Assembly: GCA_020736575.1 (NCBI GenBank)
Contig: JAGPYM010000011.1
Location: forward strand, 186,001-250,000
From: Thelonectria olida
Taxonomy: Eukaryota; Ascomycota; Sordariomycetes; Hypocreales; Nectriaceae
Direction of reading: 5' to 3'
DNA: 64,000 nt
The translations under genes were made by a program, and so were the position numbers. The notes beneath the pieces are model-generated. The model had not been told where the DNA came from. It did no database searches and worked only from the letters and a program-made list of their open reading frames with translations. This document shows, piece after piece, positions 14,425 through 24,927 of the stretch (positions within the stretch are counted from its first letter, which is position 1; the number at the start of each line of letters is the position of its first letter).

Positions 14425-15670
14425 ATGATGATGTATGGACGAAGTTTGGGCAACCAAAACTAAAATGATCAAGGGAAAAGTGGGCGTCTTGTTATGAAGT
14501 TGGCATGCTTGTTTTTTGCATACACTTTGTTTTTTTTGTCATTTACTTGGCCAGGCGTACTGGTTTGCAATTTAATCCCCATGTAGGAATAGGATATCTA
14601 TTTTTGATACACGACGTATCTACTCATCTAGATTCACTAAAGCGTGTTCATTCATTGATTGCTTCGTGATGTTGCCATTCGTGTCATGGGATAGATGATA
14701 GAGAAGATGGCTCAGCCTACGTGGAGGAGGAGTCTGCCCGCAGTGAACTTGTGTTAGATTTGCCAACTATGCGCAAAAACGAGGATCCTCTATTTGTACA
14801 GTAATGCTTCATCGGCTTGGATATTTGGTAACTTCATTGTTAAAATAGCAAAGAAGAAGGAAGCAAAAAATGGGGCGCTCCCGCGGAAGGATACGAAGAG
14901 ATTGAGAGAACGGCAAAAATAAACTCCGGTACAGGGAATCGAACCCTGGGCTCCGCGGTACTGATCTCCCAGTGAATGAGAGCGCGAAATGTTAGCCACT
15001 ACACCATACCGGACGTTAAGGCTATTTGTTGAAGGAAGCTGCTGAGAATTAATACTATGAAGCCTAAAGCTTATCGTACGGAAATCCTTAATCTGTATGT
15101 ATACACGCCGTTCTTAGAGCCCACTTGTAGCTGACCTCAGACTCCTCTGCATATACCAGATCGATATACTCGAGTGCCTCAGCGAGCCGGAAGCTCTGCA
15201 TAAAATTGTCGCTGTTCCCATCCTCCTTGGCACGTCCGGGAGAGCCGTCTCCCCACGGCCCCTGGTAGGAGGACGAGCATTCGAGTACACTAGAAGAGCA
15301 GGCGAGAAGCTTCACCAAATTGTTATGAGACGAGCAAGATCAGTTCAAGTGAGAAGGGTATAGCGTCTTTGTGTATTGTATAGTAAACAGCCTATCACTC
15401 CAAAACCCCAAAACGCTTCTCTGAAACAAAAGCCTACATGATGCAAAACGATCCAGATACATGCGTGCCAATTTTCATCTCGTTCAAGACATTAACAACG
15501 TTTTCCGAATGTAAATCCCGTACACCGTGACACATAAATGCCATTAATCAGACAAAAACCACCAAACCTGTAACCCCAATGATGATGTATCGTAAGCCAA
15601 GACCGAACCTCAACTCCAAAAACCGAAACATTAGCGTAACAATAGAGACAAATAGCCTCAGAAATGAGGC
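14425..15670. other. Convergent region MET5 / chitin synthase, hosting a tRNA gene
   Basis: This 1246-bp interval has 3' UTRs from both sides and one tRNA gene (separate entry). A 76-codon minus frame at 15088-15318 begins with TTG and shows no family resemblance, so I do not call it. Confidence 0.6.
14924..15013 (-). tRNA. tRNA-Glu(CTC): tRNA-Glu (anticodon CUC) with 18-nt intron
   Basis: On the minus strand the acceptor TCCGGTA (15013..15007) pairs with TACCGGA, and the discriminator is G at 14924. The T arm is CAGGG-TTCGATT-CCCTG with a perfect stem. The anticodon stem is TCGCG/CGCGG (one G-U pair) around the loop CTCTCAC, giving anticodon CUC. The loop is complete only after removing an 18-nt intron (14976..14959) at the canonical site between positions 37 and 38. 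The mature length is 72 nt before CCA. The D arm carries GTGTAGTGGCTAAC, which serves as the A box, and GGTTCGATTCC is the B box, as in eukaryotic tRNA-Glu. Confidence 0.93.
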
Positions 15671-18600
15671 TTAACTCTTAAGCTGGGTGCCCACGCTGCT
15701 CATCTTGTCGCTCACACGGTCGCTTACACTTCCCCACCACCTAGGTGCCTTCAGAGCAAAGCGCACACGGCCCTCGACGATCATATTGATGAGGTTGAGG
15801 ACGGCAAAGGTCGTGGAGCCAATAGCACGGAAGACGGCCAGGGAGGCCACACTCCAGAGGATGAAGCGCAGGTAAAAGTTGTCACCGATGCCCTTGCTGC
15901 TGTAAATCTCCGAAACGGCCATGCCGAGGATGCCGTTGGCGATCATCCACGATAGTACCATGTAGGTACGAACGCTCTTGTAGTAGTCTTCTTGTAACTG
16001 AGCTTCGCTGGCGGGTTTCTCGGGAACTTCGAGACGGTCACGGAGGTTGCGCAGTGCTTCATCGTAACCGCTGTCGATATCGAGCTGTTCACTGGGCATT
16101 TCCAGCTCGACCGTCTCACCCTTACCCACAGCACCGCCCAAATCCGTCTTCATAACGTTGTCACCCTTGGTACCCCAAGTAACGTCGTGCGTGTTGCAGA
16201 AAGCGTAAACCTGTAGGGTGCAAATGTAACTGGGCAACAAGACAAAGTATTGAGCGGACGAAGTGATCATGTGCCATGGGTCGAGGTACATAATCGACAT
16301 GACGAAGTACATTCCAATGGTCGACAGAATAGAGACAATGAGGTTGGTAAAGACGTTGTTACCGACTGATATATCCCCATCGTTGGCTGTGAGTTGTACA
16401 ACAATGATGTAAATGGTTGCGAAAGTGGTGTAGATCATGATGATCGCATAAACAATCATGCTGATCATATATAGCTTTTTCGCACCTTGCGGTCGGTTAC
16501 CAAGCGATAAGATGAACTGAGTTGCTATGAGAAGAACGCATGCATATCGCAAGATATGGAAGATGACGGTTCCAATGTTATGCCCAAACGGATCGATCTT
16601 TTTGTCGGTCAAGCCGCCGGCGACGAAATAGAAGGTGAGATAGAAGTTGGCCAGAGAAAAGTAGGTGAACAGGAGTTGGATGAACTGGTAGACGAATTCG
16701 ATGTGCAACAAAATCTTGCGTGCCAACGTGTGATCCGTCGCCCAAATTTGCTTGTAGTGAACCAGGGAGTAGACGGCGGCGAAGAAAGCTCCATTGAGCC
16801 ATCTTCGTCGTTGCGAGATGAATTCAGGAACCGTATCTGTAAAGTAGTTAGCAATCGACCAACGAGCACCAAGTGGAAGGGTGTTGAACTTACCAGGCAC
16901 ATCAGTCTCGCCAGCACATCCCTTGACATACTTCAAGACCCATCTTTCACCTCGTTTAGCGACCAGCTCCCAGCAGAGAATACGATCTTCAGCAAGATAC
17001 ATATTGGCGGTGAAAACATCGGCATGTTGTCCATGTAGAGTTTCTCCTTTGAAATACTGACTCAGGGGGCCGTGTCCAGTTTCGTCGTTCTGCAGCGCAT
17101 GGAATCGGTAGGCGCTCAGAGCACCGGGGAGCACAGTAATGTAACCAAACACTGACTCGAGAGGTTTGTCAAGAATGTTGGACATTTTGTACTCGAAGTT
17201 CTGAGATGCGACCAGGGGGTTGAGCAAGTTAGCACCTAGTCTGCCTTTCATTGCCTTGATCTCTCCACAAGCTCCGGCAACGTTGGAATCAGTATCAAAT
17301 GCCTTCCAGAGATGGTAGAGAGAGTTGTGACCGGGTCGGGTACCAACATCCAGCAGGATGCAGACATTGGGATTTAGGGCCTGGCCGAACGCATTGAAGA
17401 ACCACCTGTGCGAGTTGAGTTTCCGTTGGTTCTTCTCCTTGAGACAGAAAATCAATTGGCAAGGAACGATGCCCTTTTCGGCACCTTTAAACTTGAGATC
17501 CGAGTCGAGCGAGACCTGAGTTGTGTACTCGTAAACGTGAGCCTGGACGGCACGGTTGTTGACAAAGTTCTTGGCAATACCATCCTGATAGACTCCCATG
17601 GCAGCGAGGGCATCAAGGGTTCGGGGATGGATCTTCTCACGGCCATCAGACACGATGCAAACGACAATCTTCTCCCAGCCCGAATCGCCCCATGTGCGGG
17701 ATCGGGAACGCGAGCAGAAGTGAGAGATGTTCTTCATAACTGCGTGCATGGTACGAGTGAATCCTATTTCGTCCTCGTTGTACATGGTGACGCAGATGAA
17801 CAGTTCCGTCTCGCGCATGGTCTTACCAATACACTGGCGGAGTTTGTATCCTCTCTCAACGAAGTCGTCGGGATCGCAGGTGACAGCTGTATATCTCATG
17901 TGAGTGAACTCGACTTCGTTACGTCGAGGCAAGAAACTGTAGAGAATAGTCGGAATTTTACACTCCAAGACCAGCTCGCCGTTGATCAGTGGAACCTCCT
18001 TCCTTGACATTTGAGGAGCGCGAACACCTCGTCGCTGCTGAGCTCCGTCGGGAGCTGGCCCGTAGTGTTCCATCTTGTCATAGTCTGACACATCCTCTTT
18101 GAGTGTCTCCTGAGATTCGGATGAAAGGTATGAGTCACGATCGACAGGATGAGGTCGAGCCTCACTCAAATCAGATTCAGGGCCGAAGACATCATCGTCA
18201 TCATCATCCAGACTGCTGAGGGGAATGGAGACTGTGGCATCATCTGCAAAACTTCGAGAGTTACGGGGTCCAGTTGAGAAGAGTGGCGCGGGTGGAAGTG
18301 GTCGACGGGGACTCCCGCCGTATCTAGAGGACGGGGTTCCTGGCCGAGGGCTACCATTTAGGTCTGAGGGTTCGTAGGCGCTGGCGGGAGGTGGCATCCC
18401 CAAGTCGGATCTCGTAAATTCAGATCTCGTAAAGTCGGATCTCAATTCGGATCTTGTAAAGTCTGATAGTCGTGAAGAGGGTGTCCATGGCCGTGAGGGG
18501 GACCCCTCTCTTGGTATGTAGGGGATGTAAGAGGAGTCTGGGGGTCCCATGGGGGGAGCATCGTTGACAATAGAACTTCTCGGAGGCGAAGACCGGAAGC

Positions 18601-19294
18601 TAGTCTGATAGTCGAGGTTCCTTCTTGGCGTGCGAAGACTGTCGGGAACACCTTGTGAGCTTACACTTTCGATTGGTGACAACGGGCGTTTAGGTGGCAC
18701 AGGGGGGTAGTAGTTCAAGCCATGCTGCCTTCTATAGACGTTGCGGCGTCGGTCACTGGCACCCGTTGGAATTTCTGGTAGAGCTCTGGCCATATCTGCA
18801 ATGGAGAGACTGCTTTCTGGGACCAGGTTTTGGCTCTGCAACTTTGCAGGATGAACACTCGAGAAGCGCTTGCTGGGTGATATAGACGGGGAATTGTTGA
18901 CTGAAACAGTGATGGCTGTTGCGAGAGGAGGGGAAACCGGCGAGTCTTTCCCTCCCTTTCCCTCCAAATTGTCGATATACTCAGGTTTTTGGAACGCGTT
19001 GGCTGAATTGGACGGATCACTGTCGCCTGAAAACGGCTTTGGCGACGGAGGCGTTGCAGAAGAAGGCGGAGGAATCAAGACAGACGGTTCGAGAGGGGAA
19101 GAGGATGTCTTGGGAAGTGATGGGGATGGGAATGGAGGTTCTACATACGGTTGAGTGTCATAGACATCTTCGTTGGACGTCAATAATCGAGCGGCTGCGG
19201 CATTCTGGCCGATGGGTGTGTGATGAAGATCCTCTTCGTCGTACGAAAGTAGGCTATAGTCCGGCGGACGTGAGGCCGGGTGTTGCCCGTCCAT
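15671..19294 (-). CDS. Chitin synthase, division 1 (probably class I)
   Basis: Two exons, 19294..16894 and 16836..15671, give 1188 residues. The protein polymerises UDP-GlcNAc into chitin at the plasma membrane. A long disordered Pro/Ser-rich N-terminus (about 400 residues) is followed by the CHS_1N segment, the glycosyltransferase core and a C-terminal membrane domain with about seven helices. Key motifs are EDRILCWE (from residue 769) and QRRRW (809-813). The 57-nt intron (16893..16837; GTAAGT donor, GCTAAC branch point, ACAG acceptor) has length divisible by three and no stop, so an unspliced read gives 1207 residues. I remove it because family members read directly from ETDVP into DTVPEF. 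The C-terminal tail ([19 protein letters not shown]) suggests class I; class II or III is the alternative. Confidence 0.93.
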   Translation of the reverse strand: MDGQHPASRPPDYSLLSYDEEDLHHTPIGQNAAAARLLTSNEDVYDTQPYVEPPFPSPSLPKTSSSPLEPSVLIPPPSSATPPSPKPFSGDSDPSNSANAFQKPEYIDNLEGKGGKDSPVSPPLATAITVSVNNSPSISPSKRFSSVHPAKLQSQNLVPESSLSIADMARALPEIPTGASDRRRNVYRRQHGLNYYPPVPPKRPLSPIESVSSQGVPDSLRTPRRNLDYQTSFRSSPPRSSIVNDAPPMGPPDSSYIPYIPREGSPSRPWTPSSRLSDFTRSELRSDFTRSEFTRSDLGMPPPASAYEPSDLNGSPRPGTPSSRYGGSPRRPLPPAPLFSTGPRNSRSFADDATVSIPLSSLDDDDDDVFGPESDLSEARPHPVDRDSYLSSESQETLKEDVSDYDKMEHYGPAPDGAQQRRGVRAPQMSRKEVPLINGELVLECKIPTILYSFLPRRNEVEFTHMRYTAVTCDPDDFVERGYKLRQCIGKTMRETELFICVTMYNEDEIGFTRTMHAVMKNISHFCSRSRSRTWGDSGWEKIVVCIVSDGREKIHPRTLDALAAMGVYQDGIAKNFVNNRAVQAHVYEYTTQVSLDSDLKFKGAEKGIVPCQLIFCLKEKNQRKLNSHRWFFNAFGQALNPNVCILLDVGTRPGHNSLYHLWKAFDTDSNVAGACGEIKAMKGRLGANLLNPLVASQNFEYKMSNILDKPLESVFGYITVLPGALSAYRFHALQNDETGHGPLSQYFKGETLHGQHADVFTANMYLAEDRILCWELVAKRGERWVLKYVKGCAGETDVPGKFNTLPLGARWSIANYFTDTVPEFISQRRRWLNGAFFAAVYSLVHYKQIWATDHTLARKILLHIEFVYQFIQLLFTYFSLANFYLTFYFVAGGLTDKKIDPFGHNIGTVIFHILRYACVLLIATQFILSLGNRPQGAKKLYMISMIVYAIIMIYTTFATIYIIVVQLTANDGDISVGNNVFTNLIVSILSTIGMYFVMSIMYLDPWHMITSSAQYFVLLPSYICTLQVYAFCNTHDVTWGTKGDNVMKTDLGGAVGKGETVELEMPSEQLDIDSGYDEALRNLRDRLEVPEKPASEAQLQEDYYKSVRTYMVLSWMIANGILGMAVSEIYSSKGIGDNFYLRFILWSVASLAVFRAIGSTTFAVLNLINMIVEGRVRFALKAPRWWGSVSDRVSDKMSSVGTQLKS

Positions 19295-20559
19295 GTCGGT
19301 TGACTCGGAGGTTGGAATGTTTGCGCGGGTAGATGCAAGCGACAGGAAATGAGGGTGATTCGGCGAGTCGGGATCGGAGTCGACGGACCGCTTGCGACAG
19401 CTCGCGCCGCTGTTGCGAAGGGAGGATGAAGACGCGACGGAAGGGCCTGCGCAAAGGAGATGAAGATACCAAGCTTGACTTGAAGATAAAGTACTTGGTG
19501 GTGGAAGATGATATAGAGGGACTAGAGTTGGAGTCGTGGAATTGGATGTGGTCTAGGCAAGTGCGCAGAGCGATACTGTAGCTGGTCCTTCCTCAGGGTC
19601 GGTGGGGGGTGGGACTGGTGGCAGAGGCAGGAGCTTGGGGAACCCAAACAAATAGATTACGTAGGACGGTTGACGGGGAAACGACCGCTTCGGGCGAGGA
19701 GCTTGTCTCACAGCCTCCCATTAAAACGTTAGGGTGTATTTCCAGGACAGGGGTCAGCAGGTACCAATTAAGGTACCACAACGTTGGTTACCTTAGGCGA
19801 CTGTAAGTGGCCCAATTCATTGATTGCATCTTCGGCGAAGAATGTGAATGCGGCATCCGTTTTTTGCGGCGTCTTTTTGCTTCTTTAGCGGTGTCTTGGA
19901 CCGTTGCATGGAGTAGTTCTATCATCCATTGGAGGTGGGCATTTCTTGTGATGGCTACTCGGCTACCCTACAAATGGTGACGATGGTGTTTGTTGTGGTA
20001 CCTCCTCAGCAAGCGAAGAGACCCGCCTCTGCAGCAATAAACATTGTCTGGTCCTTGCCTGTGGGAACCAGCGGAGACTTTGCAAATCGTCCAGAGTCGA
20101 TTGACTCGAATCAAACTTCATTAACATTCATCATTCACATCTGGCAACACCCGTGACAGACAAGGATGCCTTCCTGCTTCCGGCGCTAATTCGTGGCCAC
20201 GGCCGCCCGCACAGGACGACGCCGTGTCCAAAGGCCCAAAGGCCCAGAAGCCTGCAAATGGCACTCAGCCACGATAGGACTGCAGGGCGTTGGATAGGCA
20301 GAATAGCTGACCCGACCTTGCAGTCCCTCGCAGACCACCTTGTTTTACGATAAATCTAGGCTTCAACAACGGGCCTTCTTCCAAAATTTGCACAAACAAA
20401 CGCTCCAGACCACATCAAACAGCTCCATCGGAGCTCCATCAGAGCACAGAAAGACGTGGACTCACCAGACCTTGGACCGAATCACGCCACAGCACGTTTG
20501 TTCCTTCGCGGAGCTGCTCACAGCTGCCTTGTCTTCCAGCACATCAATCAACAGCACTG
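19295..20559. promoter_or_regulatory. Divergent promoter region chitin synthase / Cys-rich protein
   Basis: A 1265-bp divergent interval. No ORF with an ATG and recognisable product is present on either strand, and I see no RNA gene. Confidence 0.5.
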
Positions 20560-21609
20560 ATGAGCTACGCGAGTAGCATTTGCCCGGCTTGCAAGGATGC
20601 TGGACGGCGCGAGAACTCCTACTGCATTCGCCACCGATGTTGCCTCGAAGGGTGCACCAAGCCTCGAAACGACGCAACATCGTGGTGGTGGTGCGTTGAC
20701 CATAACTCCAATTCTGGAGCGGGGACAATCATTTTCAATTCCAAAGCAGCTCCCAGCAAGCCTCGAATCGAGCCTCAAAGCGTCTATTGCTTGGACTGTC
20801 CTCGTACTTTTGCTTGCACAGAACCCATCACCTTTCAGAATGGACGCGGCTACTGTCAGCGACATCGATGCACGCGACCTGCATGTGCCAAAGGTCGGTC
20901 TGCTGGCATTAGTTGGACCTGCGTCGATCATCTGCCGGAACGAAACTTGAGTGCTTCCAAGCCTTTGGCACAAAATACGGCGACACAGGAAGCCATTCCT
21001 AAGTCGACTGATGCTCCCGCCGCCCAGCAAAAGGCTTGTCAAGCCTGTTTGAGCAATAGACAAGGCAAGAGCAAAGCCGACGAGGGCTGGTTCTGCATTC
21101 GACACCGCTGTGTAAGCCATGGATGCAACTCACCCAGAATCGAGAACAGTGCAGAGGGAGAACCGTGGTATTGCTCAGCTCACCAGCCGCCAAAGCCAGT
21201 TGACCAGACGCTCGATGAACCTCCCGTCATCGAGACTCCAAAGAAACAGAGGCATTCTCGCATGAGGTCGGTGCTCAACTGGAAGACTCTCCTATCAAGT
21301 CGCAAAACCATCAACACGCCACCGCCCACGTCCAAGGAGCCATCGGATGACAAGAAACCACAGCCGCCTCTCCAAACCGAGACGAAAGCGCCAGTCACAC
21401 AAAGCACGGAAACTCCAGTAGTCCTCACTGATGAAGTCCCCCCACCGCTGGAAAACAAGACCCCTGGCCTGGGTTGGCATCAGTGCCATGCTCCCGCTTG
21501 CCAGGAGCGCGTCCTCAGCGAGGAGGTCTGGGTCTGCCAGAAACATTTAGACCAGGGACTCTTTGACCGTGATGATCCGCCTGGATATCTGGACTGCCCT
21601 CTTCGGTGA
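20560..21609 (+). CDS. Unrecognised Cys/His-rich protein with tandem putative zinc modules
   Basis: Intronless frame of 349 residues from ATG 20560. I do not recognise the family. Three copies of one module are visible: C-x2-C, spacer, C-x2-H-x-C-x4-C, spacer, C-x2-H. Copy 1 uses C8, C11, C22, H25, C27, C32, C45, H48. Copy 2 uses C77, C80, C99, H102, C104, C109, C121, H124. Copy 3 uses C160, C163, C179, H182, C184, C189, C205, H208. A partial fourth copy near the C-terminus (CHAPACQERV...VWVCQKH) retains some of the ligands. Residues around the ligands recur (YCIRHRC, YCQRHRC, FCIRHRC; WWWCVDH, WTCVDH, WYCSAH). The region between copies 3 and 4 is Pro/Lys/Thr-rich and probably disordered. No signal peptide or membrane segment is seen. 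Eight Cys/His per copy suggests two zinc ions each; this is inference. Confidence 0.75.
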   Translation: MSYASSICPACKDAGRRENSYCIRHRCCLEGCTKPRNDATSWWWCVDHNSNSGAGTIIFNSKAAPSKPRIEPQSVYCLDCPRTFACTEPITFQNGRGYCQRHRCTRPACAKGRSAGISWTCVDHLPERNLSASKPLAQNTATQEAIPKSTDAPAAQQKACQACLSNRQGKSKADEGWFCIRHRCVSHGCNSPRIENSAEGEPWYCSAHQPPKPVDQTLDEPPVIETPKKQRHSRMRSVLNWKTLLSSRKTINTPPPTSKEPSDDKKPQPPLQTETKAPVTQSTETPVVLTDEVPPPLENKTPGLGWHQCHAPACQERVLSEEVWVCQKHLDQGLFDRDDPPGYLDCPLR

Positions 21610-22329
21610 AGTATCTGCAAGAAAGGCCTCGATGGCGCTTCCTCGAAAACTACCTAACTGGGTAGCTTGTAACGAATTCTTGATCAATGACAGGCCTACA
21701 CATAGTATTGACTTTACGACTTGTTCTTTCCTTTTCTTTCTTTTCATTTCATATCTCTGAGAGAAATTTGTACCTTATGAGTTATATATTTTTTATCCCA
21801 TTCCTTTATGTAGCATCTGTCTTCGGGTACCTAGGGACCATAAGGCAGCGAGGAGAGACTGTCTAACTGAAGTGTCATCAATAGATGTTCAGTACCTGTC
21901 AGACCGGGCCCAATAAAAGCCCGCAATGATATTCTTATAAAGCGCAAGGTTCAACGAAAGGGGCTGGCTTTTGTTAGGTCATCCAGACATCGACTGGCGT
22001 GTGTCGCCTTCGCATCTGTATTCCACCCTCACACTGCCTAGGGGCTGGATGTCACGTCAGGTCTTTCTTCTCGAGCAGCCATATCATCATTGCTTCTCAA
22101 TATTATGTTGCGTTGCTCCTTTAAATTCCATTATCATAACATCGGCAGCAAAGACTTGAATAGAAGACGCTGTCTTGGTATCTCGGCTAAAGGGCCTCAA
22201 GGATGGTACCCTTACTGCCAAACTTACGGCCGCCCTGCTGTAAAACCCTCTTGAGGAACTACTACGTTGTTGAATTTGACAAAGGGTCTCTAAGGAGTTT
22301 AATATTCTGGAATGTCGCTAGTAAAGAGT
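21610..22329. other. Intergenic region, no gene seen
   Basis: About 720 bp after the Cys-rich gene with no supportable coding or RNA feature. Its right end runs into the transporter relic. Confidence 0.5.
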
Positions 22330-22910
22330 TTTTGACTACGTATTCGAAGTAATTGGAAGGCTGCGCAGTCTGCACTGTTTTGCAAACTCATGCAACAATT
22401 TTGTGGCAGGAAGTAAATATTTTACAGGCCCTCCTACCCTAACTTGGAGGAGGCATCATTAACTGGATATCTACTCTGCGGGCTGTCTGGACTATTGGCA
22501 CATTCGGTCGCCGGAATATCCTACCCTTGATAATTGCCTCGACGGCCATCCCCCACACCGGACCCAGCGCTGAGTTCGAAGCACTAAACATCTGCATAAC
22601 TCTATTAGCCTCTAGTAACTACATTTTCGTGGCTCTATACTCTTCTGGAATTGGCCCAGTGCTATTCGCGTACACCTTTAATGCTTTCCGTATTCACCTT
22701 CAATCATTGGGCATGTGTTTAGCAATAGCAGACATGCAAGCCTCTTGTGCGTAAAGATGCTGGAGTCATTAGGACGACAGAAAGTCTTCTCCTGGGTTCG
22801 AGCATGGAACCTGATCGGATGGCTCTGTGAATATTTCCTGTTGCTAGAGATCAAGGCATTGGCTGTTGAGAAACAGGGTCTTGTCTTCGGCGTGCGAGTC
22901 ACGATCACGC
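22330..22910 (+). pseudogene. Relic of an MFS sugar transporter (C-terminal half)
   Basis: Pieces of a sugar-porter sequence lie in order but in different frames. MQQFCG at 22390-22407 is followed by an in-frame TAA. Next is INWISTLRAVWTIGTFGRRN (from about 22458), then a stretch resembling the GxGPVPFxYxxExFP region (YSSGIGPVLFAYTFNAFR), ending in a TAA at 22752. After a frame change comes AWNLIGW...FLLLEIKALAVE...VFGV (to about 22895), which matches the usual AWNxIGW, PETKxLTLEELDxVF pattern. Stops, a frame shift and loss of key residues (PET to LEI) show it is dead. No N-terminal half is recognisable upstream. Identification is by motif order, known from fungal sugar porters. Confidence 0.7.
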
Positions 22911-23940
22911 TTGAGACAACTCCACGGCTCTATTTGTGCATTGAGCGTCTCTTGGATCGCTTCGACGAGCCCATACCAACCTTATGCCATGTGGGAATAG
23001 AGTCGGAGGAGGTGATAATAGAGCTCAAAGCTAGGAGCGTGAGGTCGGAATGGCCAGCAGGAGAGAAGGAATGTATTTGGATAACCGGTGGTATGAAGAG
23101 TATTGATTACAGTCTCGCTCACTGGGCTGGGTGTTCTTTTCTGTGGCAGACACGTCGATATGCACCTTGACCCTTTGGACACAACTTGAAGAATACTGGT
23201 GGTCTTAGTTTTCACCTAATATTTGCGGCCCTTATTCAACAGCTTGACTAACTTTCCTTGGCATAATCATGACTGAGATCGTCAAGTGCAAGTGCATGGC
23301 TGGAACAAGCCCAATGAGAGGCTTCCTGATACCTGTGCCCGTCATCCCCGCTATCTAGGGGTCAATCGACAGAGCCCCTCTTTGAGCAATTTGTGAGGTG
23401 GGCGTCTTGGTGAGATGAAACCGAGGTTTCACAAGATAATGCAATATGCATTGGTCGTCACTAACAGCATAGTGAGAGGGGTTTAGCCCGATCAAGATTG
23501 TATAGTGACAAATGCATGCACAAAGAATCGCTTGCACTTTATCGAGTGTGACAGACCTACATGGTATTCGTAGATGGCTGTTGGCAGAGACTGGAGCCTC
23601 GAAGATGGACCGAGGTAGCTCTTGTTTCACATGAATTAAGAAGTTGAGGTGGCCACATCAGATGAATTTGAGTTGCGGTCCCCTGCAGGTCCACCGTTTG
23701 CTGGGAAGTTGGTGCGCGGCGGAGATGGGCTGATCATCATGTATCGAGAAGTCTGGTTGGTTGTTTACTTAGAGCTGCGGGGTGAGAAGCAAGGGCAGAG
23801 GGAAAATCCGGGGTGGGCATGGGAACTGAACGGAGATGGCTTGCCGCTTGACCATTTGTTAAATTGATCATCGCTGTCAACCACGTCGCTTGTGGTCTTG
23901 CAAACGACGCCACACCAATGGTACCGGTACCTGGGCTAAA
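22911..23940. other. Intergenic region, no gene seen
   Basis: About 1.0 kb between the transporter relic and the thioesterase-like gene. Several short frames occur but none has a recognisable product. The last part must include the promoter of the next gene. Confidence 0.5.
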
Positions 23941-24927
23941 ATGCATGGTTCCAGTAGTATTTCATCCAGTCGCGGCAACTCGTCAAGCCCCGGACCGCAA
24001 GGATTCGGCCCCGCGTTCATTCTAGATCCGGTCCAGGGATATGAGCACACACACACGGCAGTCATGCTGCACGGCCGGGGAAGCGGTGCTGAGGAATTCG
24101 CCGACGAGTTGATGGAATCGCGCTTGTCGGACGGTCGGAACCTGCGGGAGGCCTTGTTGGGATGGCGTTGGGTGTTCCCATCCTCCCGGGAGCTGTGGAG
24201 TGAGACCTTCGAAGAGTACATGCCGGCGTGGTTCGAGGCACGCTCGCTGACTGACATTACGGCGCGTCAAGACTTGCAAATAGAGGGCATCGAAGCCTCG
24301 GTCGAATATGTCAAAGCGGTGCTTGAGGAGGAGAGGGAGAGGGTGGGCTGGAGGCCGGAGAGATTGGTCCTGGGTGGAATTAGCCAGGGAGGAGCTGTTG
24401 GCATATGGACATTGTTGTCGATGGGAGAAACTCTTTCCAAAGGACCGGGAGCATATGTCGGCGCTAGTAGTTGGATTCCATTCGGAGATACTGTTGAGCG
24501 TATCCTGGGCATCGCATCTGTATCAGATCCAGCGGTGGACGCGCCGAGAGGAGAGGTTGAATCACAAGCCCATCCAGTGGACGCTGGCGTCGCCCACGAC
24601 ACCCATTCGGGTTCTGGCCACCACCCAAGTCTAGAGACGAAAACGGAGACGAGACCTTTTGACTCCTTTGTCTTCAGGATGATGAAGTTGACGGACGATG
24701 GGAAGCTCACGGAAACGCCTCATCCTGGAATCCCTGTGCTCTTGGGCCATGGTGTGGACGACGCTTATGTGGATGTCGATCTAGGACGACAAGCGGCACG
24801 ACTTTTATCTCGGGCTGGACATAAGATTGACTGGAGGGAGTACTCGGGAGCTGAGCAGGAGGGCCACTGGTTCCAGGTTCCCAATCAGATGGATCATCTG
24901 TATGAGTTTCTGCAAGAGCAAGGATGA
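23941..24927 (+). CDS. Phospholipase/carboxylesterase (acyl-protein thioesterase-like) hydrolase
   Basis: Intronless, 328 residues from ATG 23941; the open frame reaches 23890 only through a TTG codon. It is an alpha/beta hydrolase. After a Ser/Gly-rich N-terminus come the oxyanion strand AVMLHGRGS, the nucleophile elbow GISQGG (G-x-S-x-G), and the acid/His end LLGHGVDDAYVD and EGHWF, so Ser, Asp and His are all present. This layout matches the phospholipase/carboxylesterase family that includes acyl-protein thioesterase 1, but the protein is about 100 residues longer. The extra length comes from an insertion rich in Glu, His and Pro between the Ser and Asp motifs (roughly residues 195-260). 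The substrate is unknown; a serine hydrolase on small esters or acyl groups is a safe inference. Confidence 0.85.
   Translation: MHGSSSISSSRGNSSSPGPQGFGPAFILDPVQGYEHTHTAVMLHGRGSGAEEFADELMESRLSDGRNLREALLGWRWVFPSSRELWSETFEEYMPAWFEARSLTDITARQDLQIEGIEASVEYVKAVLEEERERVGWRPERLVLGGISQGGAVGIWTLLSMGETLSKGPGAYVGASSWIPFGDTVERILGIASVSDPAVDAPRGEVESQAHPVDAGVAHDTHSGSGHHPSLETKTETRPFDSFVFRMMKLTDDGKLTETPHPGIPVLLGHGVDDAYVDVDLGRQAARLLSRAGHKIDWREYSGAEQEGHWFQVPNQMDHLYEFLQEQG

Noticed and set aside
11968..14472. 834-codon antisense open frame across MET5
   Set aside because: It mirrors the strongly biased codons of MET5, has no recognisable domain and covers the conserved sense catalytic region; it is a shadow.
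16537..17400. Long frames antisense to chitin synthase as possible second gene
   Set aside because: They interrupt at the intron and contain no conserved motif; the minus strand is clearly coding.
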